64,000 bases of DNA, from NCBI RefSeq assembly GCF_002909485.1, contig NZ_PPXG01000002.1, forward strand, positions 698,319-762,318, read 5' to 3'. The notes below the pieces were generated by a model, which was given only the letters and a program-made list of their open reading frames with translations, was not told where the DNA came from and searched no databases. A program made the translations under genes and the position numbers. The DNA comes from Stutzerimonas stutzeri (GTDB taxonomy: Bacteria > Pseudomonadota > Gammaproteobacteria > Pseudomonadales > Pseudomonadaceae). Numbering within the stretch: the first letter of the stretch is position 1; each line of letters starts with the position of its first letter. Positions 9,555-18,266 of this stretch are shown in pieces.

Positions 9555-10676
9555 GTGCATAACGTCGTCATCAGCGGTACCGGCCTTTATACCCCTGCCA
9601 GCAGTATCACCAACGATGAGCTGGTGGAGTCTTTCAATACCTACGTTCATCGTTTCAACAGCGAGAATGCCGAGGCCATCGAAGCTGGGCAGATCCAGCC
9701 GCTGCCCGAGTCCAGCTCTGCTTTCATCGAAAAAGCTTCCGGTATCAAAAGCCGCTACGTCACGGACAAGGCTGGCATCCTTGATCCCGAGCGCATGGTT
9801 CCGCGGATTCCCGAGCGCAGCAATGACGAGTGGTCGATCCTCTGCGAGATGTCGGTCAAGGCCGCTGAAGAAGCGCTGGCCCGCGCCGGACGGACCGCAG
9901 CCGACATCGACGGCGTCATCGTCGCCTGCTCCAACCTGCAACGTGCATACCCTGCCATTGCCATCGAGGTGCAGGCTGCCCTGGGCATCAAGGGCTTCGG
10001 TTTTGACATGAACGTGGCCTGCTCGTCCGCTACATTTGGCATCCAGAATGCGGTCAACAGCATCAAGCTGGGCCAGGCTCGCGCGATCCTGATGGTCAAT
10101 CCGGAGATCTGCACCGGGCACATGAATTTCCGCGACCGCGACAGTCATTTCATCTTCGGAGATGCCTGCACGGCGGTGATCATCGAACGCGAGGATCTGG
10201 CGACTTCGGCGCAGCAGTGGGACGTGATCAGCACCAAGCTGGTGACCGAGTTCTCCAACAACATCCGCAACAACTTCGGCTTTCTCAATCGTGCCGCCGA
10301 AGAGCATATGAACGACCCGGACAAGCTGTTCATCCAGGAAGGGCGCAAGGTGTTCAAGGAAGTCTGCCCGATGGTGGCGGAGCTGATCGGTGAGCACCTG
10401 GCTGAGAACGACATCTCGGTGGAGTCGGTAAAGCGTTTCTGGTTGCACCAGGCCAATCTGAATATGAACCACCTGATCGTGCGCCGTCTGCTGGGCCGCG
10501 ACGCCACTGAGGAAGAGGCGCCGGTGATTCTAGATACCTACGCCAATACCAGTTCTGCCGGTTCGGTGATCGCCTTCCACAAACATCAGGATGATCTGCC
10601 AAGCGGAAGTCTCGGCGTGCTCAGCTCGTTTGGCGCAGGCTATTCGATCGGTAGCGTGATCCTGCGCAAGCGTTGA
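9555..10676 (+). CDS. 3-oxoacyl-ACP synthase III-like condensing enzyme
   Basis: 373 aa, longer than E. coli FabH (about 317). Thiolase-fold KAS III with the Cys-His-Asn triad: Cys about 156 in MNVACSSATFG, His about 297 in HQANLNMNHLI, Asn about 330 in NTSSAGSV. I chose the GTG at 9555 (GAGAGGA upstream); the frame extends 5' to 9477 but the added residues lack family character. Length and motifs recall the P. aeruginosa PA3286-type enzymes that feed octanoyl-CoA from beta-oxidation into fatty-acid synthesis. Substrate is inferred, not shown. It has its own promoter region and no operon partner. Confidence 0.82.
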   Translation: MHNVVISGTGLYTPASSITNDELVESFNTYVHRFNSENAEAIEAGQIQPLPESSSAFIEKASGIKSRYVTDKAGILDPERMVPRIPERSNDEWSILCEMSVKAAEEALARAGRTAADIDGVIVACSNLQRAYPAIAIEVQAALGIKGFGFDMNVACSSATFGIQNAVNSIKLGQARAILMVNPEICTGHMNFRDRDSHFIFGDACTAVIIEREDLATSAQQWDVISTKLVTEFSNNIRNNFGFLNRAAEEHMNDPDKLFIQEGRKVFKEVCPMVAELIGEHLAENDISVESVKRFWLHQANLNMNHLIVRRLLGRDATEEEAPVILDTYANTSSAGSVIAFHKHQDDLPSGSLGVLSSFGAGYSIGSVILRKR

Positions 10677-10705
10677 TCTTGGCGCTGGCCGGAGGGTGCT
10701 CGTAG

Positions 10706-10723
10706 GGTGGGCTCTAGCCCACC
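10706..10723. repeat. REP-like palindrome GGTGGGCT-CT-AGCCCACC
   Basis: Perfect 8-bp inverted repeat with a 2-base centre, preceded by CGTAG, in the gap between two convergent genes. GTAGGGTGGGCTNNAGCCCACC-type palindromes recur in P. stutzeri-group intergenic DNA. It could act as a bidirectional transcription stop or be a REP element. Only one clear copy lies in this window. Confidence 0.6.
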
Positions 10724-10755
10724 ATGACGGCCCCGGGCAGCGAGAAAGGTCCGGA

Positions 10756-11163
10756 TCAGCCGGTCAGCTCACGCATTCGCCGTAGCACCGCGTTCATGCC
10801 GTTGCTGCGCGAAGGCGACAATTGCCGCGAGAGGCCAAGGCGGCTGAACCAGTCGGCCATATCCACACCTTCCAGTTCTCCCGCACTCAGACCATTGACC
10901 CTCGCCAGCAGCACGGCCAACAGGCCGCGGATGAGTCGGGCATCACTGGCGGCACGGAAGTGCCAGCAGCCGTCCTGCTGTTGGCCGACCAGCCACACGC
11001 GACTGTCGCAGCCCGACACCAGATTGGTTTCGCTGCGCTCATCGTCGTGCAGCGGCTCCAGGCGCTCTCCCCATTGCATCAGCAAGCGCGCGCGTTGCTC
11101 CCAGCCGGCGGCCTGGGTGAAGGCATCCAGGGCGTCGCAAGCGGACTGCGAGAGATCGCTCAT
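10756..11163 (-). CDS. sufE: SufE-family sulfur acceptor
   Basis: 135 aa. SufE/CsdE proteins take persulfide sulfur from a cysteine desulfurase and pass it to Fe-S assembly or other acceptors. The acceptor cysteine is Cys52 in VSGCDSRVWLV, and the family pattern LVRGLLAVLL is present as LIRGLLAVLLARVNG. It overlaps the 3' end of the desulfurase gene by 4 bp (stop/start overlap), so the pair is co-translated and probably forms a CsdA-CsdE-like complex. Confidence 0.92.
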   Translation of the reverse strand: MSDLSQSACDALDAFTQAAGWEQRARLLMQWGERLEPLHDDERSETNLVSGCDSRVWLVGQQQDGCWHFRAASDARLIRGLLAVLLARVNGLSAGELEGVDMADWFSRLGLSRQLSPSRSNGMNAVLRRMRELTG

Positions 11164-12365
11164 CGCAACAGCTCCAGGGCCTGGTCCAAGGCGGTGAAGA
11201 AGCGCTCGAGGTCGTCACTGTTGTTGTACAGCCCGAGAGAGACGCGTGTTGCGCCATCCAGACCGAGGTGCTTCATCAGCGGCATGGCGCAGTGAGTGCC
11301 GCTGCGCACCGCGATGCCCTGCTCGGTGAGAAGGTGCCCCAGGTCGGAATGATGTACGCCTTCGACAACGAAGCTGGCCAGCGCAACCTGCGGTGAGCCG
11401 AGCAGGCGGACGCCGTTCCTCGCGGCAAGCCCGGCGAGCAGCTGAGCGTGCAGTGTCTGTTCGTGGCGGTCGACCGCGGCAGCATCGAGTCCAGCCAGAT
11501 AGTCCAGCGTGGCGCCGAGACCGATGACGCCGGAGATCGGCGGTGTGCCCGCCTCGAAGCCCAGGGGCGCGGCATGGAATTCGGCATGTTGGTAGTCGGC
11601 GATGCGTACCATCTCGCCGCCGAACTGCCAGTGGCGCAGCTTCAGCAGAGATTCCCCACGACCGTACAGCGCGCCGACGCCATCAGGGCCGTAGAGCTTG
11701 TGGCTGGATAGCACGTAAAAGTCGCAGCCCAGCGTGGCCATGTCGTGACGGCCATGCACAACGCCCTGGGCTCCGTCGACGATGGTTAGTGCGCCTTGAG
11801 CCCTGGCCAGCCGCAGCAGGTCGTCGAGTGGCTGCCAGCTACCCAGCACATTGGACAATTGGCTCACCGCCATCAGGCGAGTGCGCGGCCCGATCATTTG
11901 CGCCGCAATCGTGAGGTCGATGTGGCCGGCGGCATCGATGGGCAGCACTTGCAGCTTGGCACCGCGACGTATGGCCAGCTGCTGCCAGGGCAGCAGATTG
12001 GCATGGTGTTCAAGGGCGCTGATGACGATCTCGTCACCAGCTTCGATGAGATGTTCCAGGCCGTAGGCAAGCAGATTCAGCGCTTCGGTAGCGCCACGAG
12101 TGAAGACGATTTCGGTAGGGCAGGCCGCATTCAGCCATTTGGCCACTTTGATGCGGGCATCTTCGTAAGCGCGAGTGGCGCGTTCGGCGGGCTGGTGCTG
12201 GGCGCGGTGCACATTGGCGGCACCGCAGGTGTAGTAGCCGCTGAGGGCGTCAATCAGCGCCTGCGGCTTTTGAGCTGTGGCGGCGCTGTCGAGATATGTC
12301 TGGCCTTGCGCTTCGAGCACCGAGAGGGCGGGGAAGTCGGCGCGCCAGGGAGAAAACAGGGCCAT
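11160..12365 (-). CDS. csdA: Cysteine desulfurase, CsdA/SufS type
   Basis: 401 aa. PLP enzyme that removes sulfur from cysteine as an enzyme-bound persulfide. The PLP lysine is Lys223 in SSHKLYGPDG and the catalytic cysteine is Cys359 in RSGTHCAMP, the arrangement of group II (SufS/CsdA) desulfurases. The other suf genes are not nearby, so this is more likely the CsdA-CsdE sulfur-relay system than a full SUF operon; the symbol is chosen on that basis. It overlaps the sufE-like gene downstream. Confidence 0.92.
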   Translation of the reverse strand: MALFSPWRADFPALSVLEAQGQTYLDSAATAQKPQALIDALSGYYTCGAANVHRAQHQPAERATRAYEDARIKVAKWLNAACPTEIVFTRGATEALNLLAYGLEHLIEAGDEIVISALEHHANLLPWQQLAIRRGAKLQVLPIDAAGHIDLTIAAQMIGPRTRLMAVSQLSNVLGSWQPLDDLLRLARAQGALTIVDGAQGVVHGRHDMATLGCDFYVLSSHKLYGPDGVGALYGRGESLLKLRHWQFGGEMVRIADYQHAEFHAAPLGFEAGTPPISGVIGLGATLDYLAGLDAAAVDRHEQTLHAQLLAGLAARNGVRLLGSPQVALASFVVEGVHHSDLGHLLTEQGIAVRSGTHCAMPLMKHLGLDGATRVSLGLYNNSDDLERFFTALDQALELLR

Positions 12366-12439
12366 AAGCGGCTAACCTCCAGCTGCAGGGGATGCGGCAA
12401 GGCAGGCGCTCATGGCTCGCAGCTTGCCGCTGCTCCTGC

Positions 12440-13474
12440 TCAGTTATGCGCGTGCAGCGCCTCATTCAGCTCGATGGCCGACTTGTGGGTCTTGCACTCC
12501 ACCGCGCCGGTCTGTGAATTGCGACGGAACAGGAGGTCGCTCTGACCAGCCATTTCGCGAGCCTTCACCACTTTCACCAGCTGATTGTTTTCATCGAGCA
12601 GGCTGACCTTGGTGCCTGCGGTGATGTACAGGCCGGATTCCACGGTATTGCGGTCGCCCAGCGGAATGCCGATGCCGGCATTCGCGCCGATCAGGCAGCC
12701 TTCGCCAACGGAAATGACGATGTTGCCGCCGCCGGACAGGGTGCCCATGGTGGAACAGCCGCCGCCGAGGTCCGACCCCTTGCCGACGAATACGCCGGCC
12801 GAGACGCGACCTTCGATCATGCCCGGGCCAGCGGTACCGGCATTGAAGTTGATGAAGCCTTCATGCATTACTGTGGTGCCTTCACCCACATAGGCGCCGA
12901 GGCGTATGCGGGCGCTGTCGGCGATACGCACGCCGGCTGGGACCACGTAGTCGGTCATCTTCGGGAACTTGTCCACCGAGAAGACTTCCAGCAGGTCGCC
13001 CTTCAGGCGCGCTTCCAGTTGACGCTCGGCCAGTTCGCCGAGATCGACCGCGCCCTGATTGGTCCACGCGACATTGGGCAACAGCGGGAAGATGCCGGTC
13101 AGGTTCAGACCATGCGGCTTGGCCAGGCGATGGGAGAGCAGGTGCAGCTTGAGATAAGCCTCGGGAGTCGAGGTCAGCGCCGCATCTTCGGCTAGTAGCG
13201 TGGCAACCAGCGGGCGCTGGCTTTCGGCTAGCCGGGTCAGCAGGGCGTACTGGGTTGCATCGAGCGGCTTCAGGGCATCGGCAAGCTGCGCAGCTTGCGT
13301 GGTAGTGATGCTGATCGCCTGATTGCCACCGGTGTAGCCGAGCAGCGGTGCGACAGCGGCTACCAGTTCGCCAGCGGGTTGCAGCAGCGGTTGCGCGTAG
13401 AAGACTTCCAGCCAGTCGCCTTGGCGGTTCTGGGTGCCGACGCCAAAGGCGAGGCTGAATAGGGTTGCAGACAT
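12440..13474 (-). CDS. dapD: Tetrahydrodipicolinate N-succinyltransferase DapD
   Basis: 344 aa, the long form found in pseudomonads. It succinylates tetrahydrodipicolinate in the lysine/meso-diaminopimelate pathway. The C-terminal half has the left-handed beta-helix hexapeptide pattern (VRIADSARIRLGAYVGEGTTVM, then GGGCSTMGTLSGGGNIVISVGEG) typical of acyltransferases. The aminotransferase for the next step, dapC, is in the same cluster at 14932-16128 and dapA is at 53636. The order csdA-dapD-arsC-like matches other pseudomonads. Confidence 0.95.
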   Translation of the reverse strand: MSATLFSLAFGVGTQNRQGDWLEVFYAQPLLQPAGELVAAVAPLLGYTGGNQAISITTTQAAQLADALKPLDATQYALLTRLAESQRPLVATLLAEDAALTSTPEAYLKLHLLSHRLAKPHGLNLTGIFPLLPNVAWTNQGAVDLGELAERQLEARLKGDLLEVFSVDKFPKMTDYVVPAGVRIADSARIRLGAYVGEGTTVMHEGFINFNAGTAGPGMIEGRVSAGVFVGKGSDLGGGCSTMGTLSGGGNIVISVGEGCLIGANAGIGIPLGDRNTVESGLYITAGTKVSLLDENNQLVKVVKAREMAGQSDLLFRRNSQTGAVECKTHKSAIELNEALHAHN

Positions 13475-13516
13475 AGGATCATCCTTTTGTTGGCCGCGCC
13501 GTCTGTTGGGCGGCTA

Positions 13517-13888
13517 TCAGTTCGGCGCTGCCAATGCGGCAGCGTAAAGATCGGGCTTGAAGCCAATCAGGGTTCTATCGCCCAGGTCGAGTACAGGGCG
13601 TTTAATCATCGACGGTTGGGCCAACATCAGCTCGATGGCCCGGGCCTGGTCAAGATCGGCCTTTGCAGCGTCGTCCAGCTTGCGGAAGGTGGTGCCTGCA
13701 CGGTTGAGAATGGTCTGCCAGCCGTGTTCAATGCACCACGCTTCGAGGTGGGCGCGGTCTATGCCGACGCTCTTGTAGTCGTGGAAGTCGTAGCTCAGCC
13801 CGTGCTCGTCGAGCCAGGTACGGGCCTTTTTCATCGTGTCGCAGGCTTTGATTCCGTATAGGCGCAACTGCTGATCTGATTCGGGCAT
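13517..13888 (-). CDS. ArsC/Spx-like thioredoxin-fold protein, YffB family
   Basis: 123 aa from the ATG at 13888; the frame extends to 14032 but that part lacks family character. N terminus LRLYGIKACDTMKKARTWLDEHGL has the single-cysteine GIKxCDTxKKA motif of the YffB subgroup, followed by RPVLDLGDRTLIGFKPDLY near the end. The fold is that of arsenate reductase ArsC, but YffB members are not proven arsenate reductases. A glutathione-dependent thiol role is likely. It lies between dapD and dapC, as in P. aeruginosa. Confidence 0.85.
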   Translation of the reverse strand: MPESDQQLRLYGIKACDTMKKARTWLDEHGLSYDFHDYKSVGIDRAHLEAWCIEHGWQTILNRAGTTFRKLDDAAKADLDQARAIELMLAQPSMIKRPVLDLGDRTLIGFKPDLYAAALAAPN

Positions 13889-14009
13889 AGAACGACTCTC
13901 CAAAGACTCCTGCGAAACTGGACGGCGGATTATGCCACGCCTCGCCGACCTATGGAGGACGGGACTGGTTAAGCTGGTTGGGGGAGAGTGGCTGCATGCT
14001 CGACCTTCG

Positions 14010-14345
14010 TCAGAGGCCGCTTTTTCCCGCATCGCCCAGTACCTGGGTTATTGCATGTTCGTTTTCCGGACGCACGACCCGCGCAAGCTCCTGGCCGTTC
14101 TCAAGCAGGATCAGCGTTGGCCAGAGCTTTATGCGGAAGGAGCGCCCCAACGGCCGACCTGGGCCATCCTCGATCTTCAGATGACTAATGCCCGTGCGGT
14201 CGGCCAGGGCTTTGCCGATGAATGGCTGAGCAGCCCGGCAATGGCCGCACCAGGCTGTGCCGAACTCCAGCAAAACCGGACCCGCAAGAGCGTCGACTGC
14301 GGCCCGGCTCGGTTCGGTTTGCGCATACTGTTCAGTCATGTGCAT
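14010..14345 (-). CDS. Thioredoxin-family protein with WCGHC active site
   Basis: 111 aa from ATG 14345 (AGGAGAA upstream); a second ATG lies two codons in. Thioredoxin fold with AWCGHCRAAQPFI as the redox motif and KLWPTLILLENG carrying the cis-proline loop. There is no signal peptide, so it should act in the cytosol. The His in CxxC (CGHC, as in protein disulfide isomerases) suggests a redox potential higher than that of classical thioredoxin (CGPC). Substrate unknown. Confidence 0.85.
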   Translation of the reverse strand: MHMTEQYAQTEPSRAAVDALAGPVLLEFGTAWCGHCRAAQPFIGKALADRTGISHLKIEDGPGRPLGRSFRIKLWPTLILLENGQELARVVRPENEHAITQVLGDAGKSGL

Positions 14346-14472
14346 GGAAGTTCTCCTGGTTCTGTTAAGCATTCGAGCCTGCCGCCGGGCCGCCGGTTCA
14401 GCCAGGCGCTACGACCTTTTACGTCGATGCTGTTGTCAACTGATGACAATCGCAACGGTGAGGTGACAAGTA

Positions 14473-14718
14473 ATGGCACGCAAGCATTTTGAGAATTTCG
14501 AGGCGATTTCTTCGGCGGTGCCTGCCGAGGATGCGTTCGAGGCGGTGATCGCCATCAAGCGACGCGACAGTGATGAACATGTACATGTGTTCAAGATTGC
14601 CGATGGTCGTCGGTATGACCTGGCGTCGGAAGCCGACGCGATTGCCGAAGCAGCATTGACTAAGGTTATAGAGGTCAGCGACGAAGGGCAGCTGATCTGG
14701 GAAGAACATGCCATCTGA
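14473..14718 (+). CDS. Conserved hypothetical protein, 81 aa
   Basis: Small acidic protein beginning MARKHFENFEAISSAVPAEDAFEAVIAIKRR. It alternates short beta-like and helical segments (HVHVFKIADGRRYDLASEADAIAEAAL). No signal peptide, membrane helix or cysteine. Family not recognised. It is followed after 12 bp by another small gene with a strong ribosome-binding site, so the two probably form a short operon. Confidence 0.7.
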   Translation: MARKHFENFEAISSAVPAEDAFEAVIAIKRRDSDEHVHVFKIADGRRYDLASEADAIAEAALTKVIEVSDEGQLIWEEHAI

Positions 14719-14730
14719 CAGGAGGCAGCT

Positions 14731-14892
14731 ATGAGCGACGACGAAAAGCGTGCTGAGGACGCACAGGCCGAGGCGCATCCGGCTCCCCACGGCGAACATC
14801 CGAGCGCGGACGTACCGGAGCATATGAAGCCGGAGAATCTGGAAAAGCTGCGCGATTACGGCAAGGATTCGATCCCGCCCGGCGTGGCCTGA
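14731..14892 (+). CDS. Small acidic hypothetical protein, 53 aa
   Basis: A 53-codon gene starting MSDDEKRAEDAQAEAHPAPHG and ending LEKLRDYGKDSIPPGVA. Strong ribosome-binding site (GGAGG, eight bases from ATG) and close spacing to the gene upstream support it. The N-terminal half is rich in Asp, Glu, Ala, Pro and His and looks disordered; the end is a short helix. Function unknown. Confidence 0.6.
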   Translation: MSDDEKRAEDAQAEAHPAPHGEHPSADVPEHMKPENLEKLRDYGKDSIPPGVA

Positions 14893-14931
14893 GGCAGGGC
14901 ACGCCGGACGTCGAGGCCGTCCGGCGTACCG

Positions 14932-16128
14932 TCAGAGTGTCTGGATAAAATGACGAATGCGCTGTGCCGCTTCGATGCATTCAGCCAGCGGTGCGACCAG
15001 CGCCATGCGAACGCGGCCGGCGCCAGGCGATACGCCGTCGATTTCACGTGACAGGTACGACCCGGGCACTACGGTCACATGCTCGCGGGCGAACAGTTCT
15101 CGGGTGAATTTCTGGTCGTCCAACGGTGTTTTGGGCCATAGATAGAAACCACCGTCCGGGCGTTGCACGTCCATCACAGGCGCGAGTATTTCCAGCACGG
15201 CATCGAACTTGGCGCGATACAGTTCGCGGTTGGCGCGCACGTGTATCTCATCGTTCCAAGCGGCAATGCTCGCCAGTTGGGTTTGTACGGGCATGGCGCA
15301 GCCATGGTAAGTGCGGTAGAGCAGGAAGGCCTTGAGGATATCGGCATCACCTGCCACGAAGCCCGATCGCAGCCCAGGCAGGTTGGAGCGTTTCGACAGG
15401 CTGTGGAAAACCACGCAGCGCTTGTAGTCGTTGCGGCCAAGCTCAGCGCAAGCAGTGAGCAGGCCTGCAGGCGGATTGGCCTCATCGAAGTACAGCTCGC
15501 TGTAGCACTCGTCCGCCGCGATGACGAAGTCGTGCTCGTCTGCCAGAGCGATCAGCTTCTCGAGCGTCTGCAGAGGCACCAATGCGCCGGTCGGATTGCC
15601 TGGCGAGCAGAGAAAGAGGATCTGGCAGCGCTGCCAGACATCCGCGGGCACCGCATCGAAATCGGGGTTGAAGCCGTTCTGCTCCAGGCATGGCAAGTAG
15701 TGTGGCGTAGCGCCGGCGAGCAGCGCTGCACCTTCGTAAATCTGATAGAACGGATTAGGGCTGACCACCAGGCCGTCCGCTTCGCGATCCACCATCGCCT
15801 GGGTGAAGGCGAACAGGGCTTCGCGCGTGCCGTTCACCGGCAGCACATGTCGCGCCGGGTCCAGCGCTTCGGCAGCAAGGCCGAAACGCCGCGCGCACCA
15901 GCGCGCAACGGCTTCGCGCAGGGCAGGAATACCAAGGGTGGTGGGATAGACCGCCAGCTGATCGAGGTTGTCGGCCAGCGTCTGGGCGACGAAGTCCGGC
16001 GAGCGGTGCTTTGGCTCGCCGATCGACAGGGCGATGGCCCGCTTATCGCTGGGCGGCTGGGCGCCGGCGAGCAGACCACGCAATTTTTCGAAGGGGTAAG
16101 GGTGCAGCAGGTTCAGGGCGTTGTTCAT
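14932..16128 (-). CDS. dapC: Succinyldiaminopimelate aminotransferase DapC
   Basis: 398 aa, PLP-dependent class I aminotransferase. It makes N-succinyl-diaminopimelate from the keto compound two steps after DapA/DapB and directly after DapD. ATG at 16128 gives the start MNNALNLLHPYPFEKL. Motifs seen: NPFYQIYEG, SPGNPTGALVP, and SLSKRSNLPGLRSGFV with the Schiff-base lysine. The gene order dapC...dapD matches other pseudomonads, where glnD follows dapC; here a lipoprotein gene lies upstream instead. Confidence 0.92.
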   Translation of the reverse strand: MNNALNLLHPYPFEKLRGLLAGAQPPSDKRAIALSIGEPKHRSPDFVAQTLADNLDQLAVYPTTLGIPALREAVARWCARRFGLAAEALDPARHVLPVNGTREALFAFTQAMVDREADGLVVSPNPFYQIYEGAALLAGATPHYLPCLEQNGFNPDFDAVPADVWQRCQILFLCSPGNPTGALVPLQTLEKLIALADEHDFVIAADECYSELYFDEANPPAGLLTACAELGRNDYKRCVVFHSLSKRSNLPGLRSGFVAGDADILKAFLLYRTYHGCAMPVQTQLASIAAWNDEIHVRANRELYRAKFDAVLEILAPVMDVQRPDGGFYLWPKTPLDDQKFTRELFAREHVTVVPGSYLSREIDGVSPGAGRVRMALVAPLAECIEAAQRIRHFIQTL

Positions 16129-16178
16129 GGGTGCAGTTCTTTCAGGATGAGCGCGGCGAACGCCCCGCATTCGTGAGA

Positions 16179-16844
16179 TCAGTCGTTGCGTGCGCCACCG
16201 TAGTAGGCGCAGCCACGTAAGGTCTGGTCGTCGAGACGGAGTTCGGCGGTCAGGTGGCTGACCGTGCCGCTGGCGCTGTCGACGCATCGCTGCGGCGCGA
16301 CCCAGAGATCAAGACGCTGTTCATTGGCTTCGCTGGTGAAGCTGAGCTGGCCGCCAGGCAGCTGCTCTTCCAGATAGGGCAGGGCGATTGGTGACTCCCC
16401 CTGACGCACGAGCAGCATGCCACGCGTGGTCACGGTCAACATCCAGCCTGGCTCATGACCGCTGGCACGAAGAATCAGCTGCTTGAAGTTCTCCTCGTCA
16501 CAGCCGTGGCCCTCGCGTTGCAGGCGATAGAGCCGGCTCAGTGCGAGCTGGCCGGTGCCGTCGGGCCTCGTCTGGCTGAGCGTGCCACGCAGATCGGCGA
16601 ATAGCCGGTCCTGGTCGCCAGCCATCAGCGCCCGCGCGTCATCCTCCAGGCCGGTGTTCTTGTCTAGCAAGTTTAGCGTCCGCTGGCCTTGGCAGCTCTG
16701 GAACTGCAGCTTTCCGTCGACCCGCTGAATCTCTCCTTGTAGGCGTTCGGTTGCCGCTTGTGGTGGGGTGCGATCGGCGAAGAATGTCTGGCAACCCGTA
16801 AGGGACAGGAGCAGCGCGATCAGGATAGGACGTGAAGGAGCCAT
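16179..16844 (-). CDS. Outer-envelope lipoprotein, COG3650-like
   Basis: 221 aa from ATG 16844. Signal sequence with lipobox LSLTGC places it as a lipidated envelope protein. The last 40 residues (CVDSASGTVSHLTAELRLDDQTLRGC) resemble the C-terminal motif of COG3650-type proteins (Cys, DSxSG, ... LRGC); the two cysteines may pair. The middle is a beta-rich domain (GHEPGWMLTVTTRGMLL) like those of META/NlpE-type stress lipoproteins. Role not established. Followed by the DUF3108 gene with a 55 bp gap to its start; both are on the minus strand. Confidence 0.75.
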   Translation of the reverse strand: MAPSRPILIALLLSLTGCQTFFADRTPPQAATERLQGEIQRVDGKLQFQSCQGQRTLNLLDKNTGLEDDARALMAGDQDRLFADLRGTLSQTRPDGTGQLALSRLYRLQREGHGCDEENFKQLILRASGHEPGWMLTVTTRGMLLVRQGESPIALPYLEEQLPGGQLSFTSEANEQRLDLWVAPQRCVDSASGTVSHLTAELRLDDQTLRGCAYYGGARND

Positions 16845-16899
16845 CGGTGAACTCGGAGGATGGAGGAAAGACGGCAGCCCCAAGGGCTGCCGTTATGAC

Positions 16900-17610
16900 T
16901 CAGTTGCCTTTGACGGCCTTGCCACCGACGCTGCCCTCTTCAAGCATGATCTGGTACTCCTTGCCGTCCGTTTCTATCTGGTGCAGACGGACCAGCAGGT
17001 AGTCCCAATCCTTGGCGAACCAGAGGATGGTCTCGCGCTTGCTCTGAGTCGGATCACGCACGCGCTCCACCTTGATCGCGTCGACTCGGCCGGCCTTGGT
17101 ACTAACCGTCTCTTCACCCAGTACGCGGAAATCGTAGGTTTCGATCTCGTCACCATCGACTACCTGATAGCTCATGCTCTTCTTGCCGGCTGCTACTTCA
17201 TGCTGGAGAGCCAGCTGATAGGTCGACTTGTCCAGCAAACCACGATGCAGCGGCAATTTCACCGGATCGCCACGGTCAGAGCCTTCGACCTGCTTGCTGT
17301 CCCAGTCAAAGCGATGTTCGACACGCTTGCCCTTGCCCAGGCCGCTACGTTTGAGGCGATAGCTCAGCGGCAGGAAGGTGTCGCCTTCGGTGCGGAACGT
17401 GCTGCGTTCGTTAAGGCTGGCGACCAGCATGGATGCTTCGAAATCCAAGCGCCAGTTGGTGTCGTCCAGCTGTTCCAGGCTGCGCTGGGCTGTGCCGCTG
17501 ACAGGCACCTGTTTCCAGTCGGCGGTGTAGCGTGCGGAGAAAGGCTTGAGCTCCAGTGCATGGACCGGCAGGGCCAGCACGGCTAGAGCGAGCAGCAAGG
17601 CGCGACGCAT
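16900..17610 (-). CDS. DUF3108 periplasmic protein
   Basis: 236 aa with a signal peptide (MRRALLLALAVLALPVHA). The mature part is beta-rich: ARYTADWKQVPVSGTAQRSL, then RRETILWFAKDWDYLLVRL-like segments typical of DUF3108, a beta-barrel-like periplasmic family of unknown function. It starts eight bases after the purN stop on the same strand, so it is probably co-transcribed with purMN. Confidence 0.85.
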   Translation of the reverse strand: MRRALLLALAVLALPVHALELKPFSARYTADWKQVPVSGTAQRSLEQLDDTNWRLDFEASMLVASLNERSTFRTEGDTFLPLSYRLKRSGLGKGKRVEHRFDWDSKQVEGSDRGDPVKLPLHRGLLDKSTYQLALQHEVAAGKKSMSYQVVDGDEIETYDFRVLGEETVSTKAGRVDAIKVERVRDPTQSKRETILWFAKDWDYLLVRLHQIETDGKEYQIMLEEGSVGGKAVKGN

Positions 17611-17618
17611 GTTATCTC

Positions 17619-18266
17619 CTAGATTCTAATCTGATAGCCGGAGACCGGCAGGGTGGCGCCATCCAGCATCGCGCCTTGTTCGGTGAGGTGCAAGCGCCCT
17701 TCAGCAAACCAGCGCATGGCCAGTGGATAAATCTGGTGTTCTGCGGCATGGACCCGAGCTGTCAGTGATTCGACGTTCTCGCCAGGAGCAACCATCAGTG
17801 CGGCCTGGATTGCCACCGGGCCGCCGTCCAGTTCCTCGGTCACGAAATGCACACTGCAACCGTGCTCGCTGTCGCCGGCTTCGAGGGCGCGCCGATGGGT
17901 ATCGAGTCCCTTGTATTTGGGTAGTAGCGATGGATGGATGTTCAGCAAACGACCGTGATAGTGGCGGACGAAAGCCGGTGTGAGGATGCGCATGAAACCG
18001 GCCAGAATCACCAGGTCCGGCGCATATCCATCGATCACTTCCATCAGTGCTGCATCGAAGGACTCGCGCCCATCGAATGCCTTGTGGTTGAGCACGGCAG
18101 TGGGAATGCCTGCGCTCTGCGCCCGGGTCAGCCCGAACGCATCGGCGCGGTTGGCAATTACGGCACGAATGCATGCTGGATTGCCTTCGGCCTGGCTGTC
18201 GATCAGGGCCTGCAGGTTGCTGCCGGACCCCGAAATCAATACCACCACATCGCAGGTCGCGGTCAT
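17619..18266 (-). CDS. purN: Phosphoribosylglycinamide formyltransferase PurN
   Basis: 215 aa. Formyl-THF-dependent GAR transformylase, third step of purine synthesis. Motifs VVLISGSGSNLQAL (phosphate loop), ILAGFMRILTPAFVRHYHGRLLNIHPSLLP (catalytic Asn-His) and GCSVHFVTEELDGGPVAIQ (His, Asp) are intact. Its ATG overlaps the purM stop (TGATG), giving tight translational coupling. Confidence 0.96.
   Translation of the reverse strand: MTATCDVVVLISGSGSNLQALIDSQAEGNPACIRAVIANRADAFGLTRAQSAGIPTAVLNHKAFDGRESFDAALMEVIDGYAPDLVILAGFMRILTPAFVRHYHGRLLNIHPSLLPKYKGLDTHRRALEAGDSEHGCSVHFVTEELDGGPVAIQAALMVAPGENVESLTARVHAAEHQIYPLAMRWFAEGRLHLTEQGAMLDGATLPVSGYQIRI

Noticed and set aside
15163..16176. 337-aa open frame opposite dapC
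   Set aside because: Shadow of dapC, which has full aminotransferase motifs.
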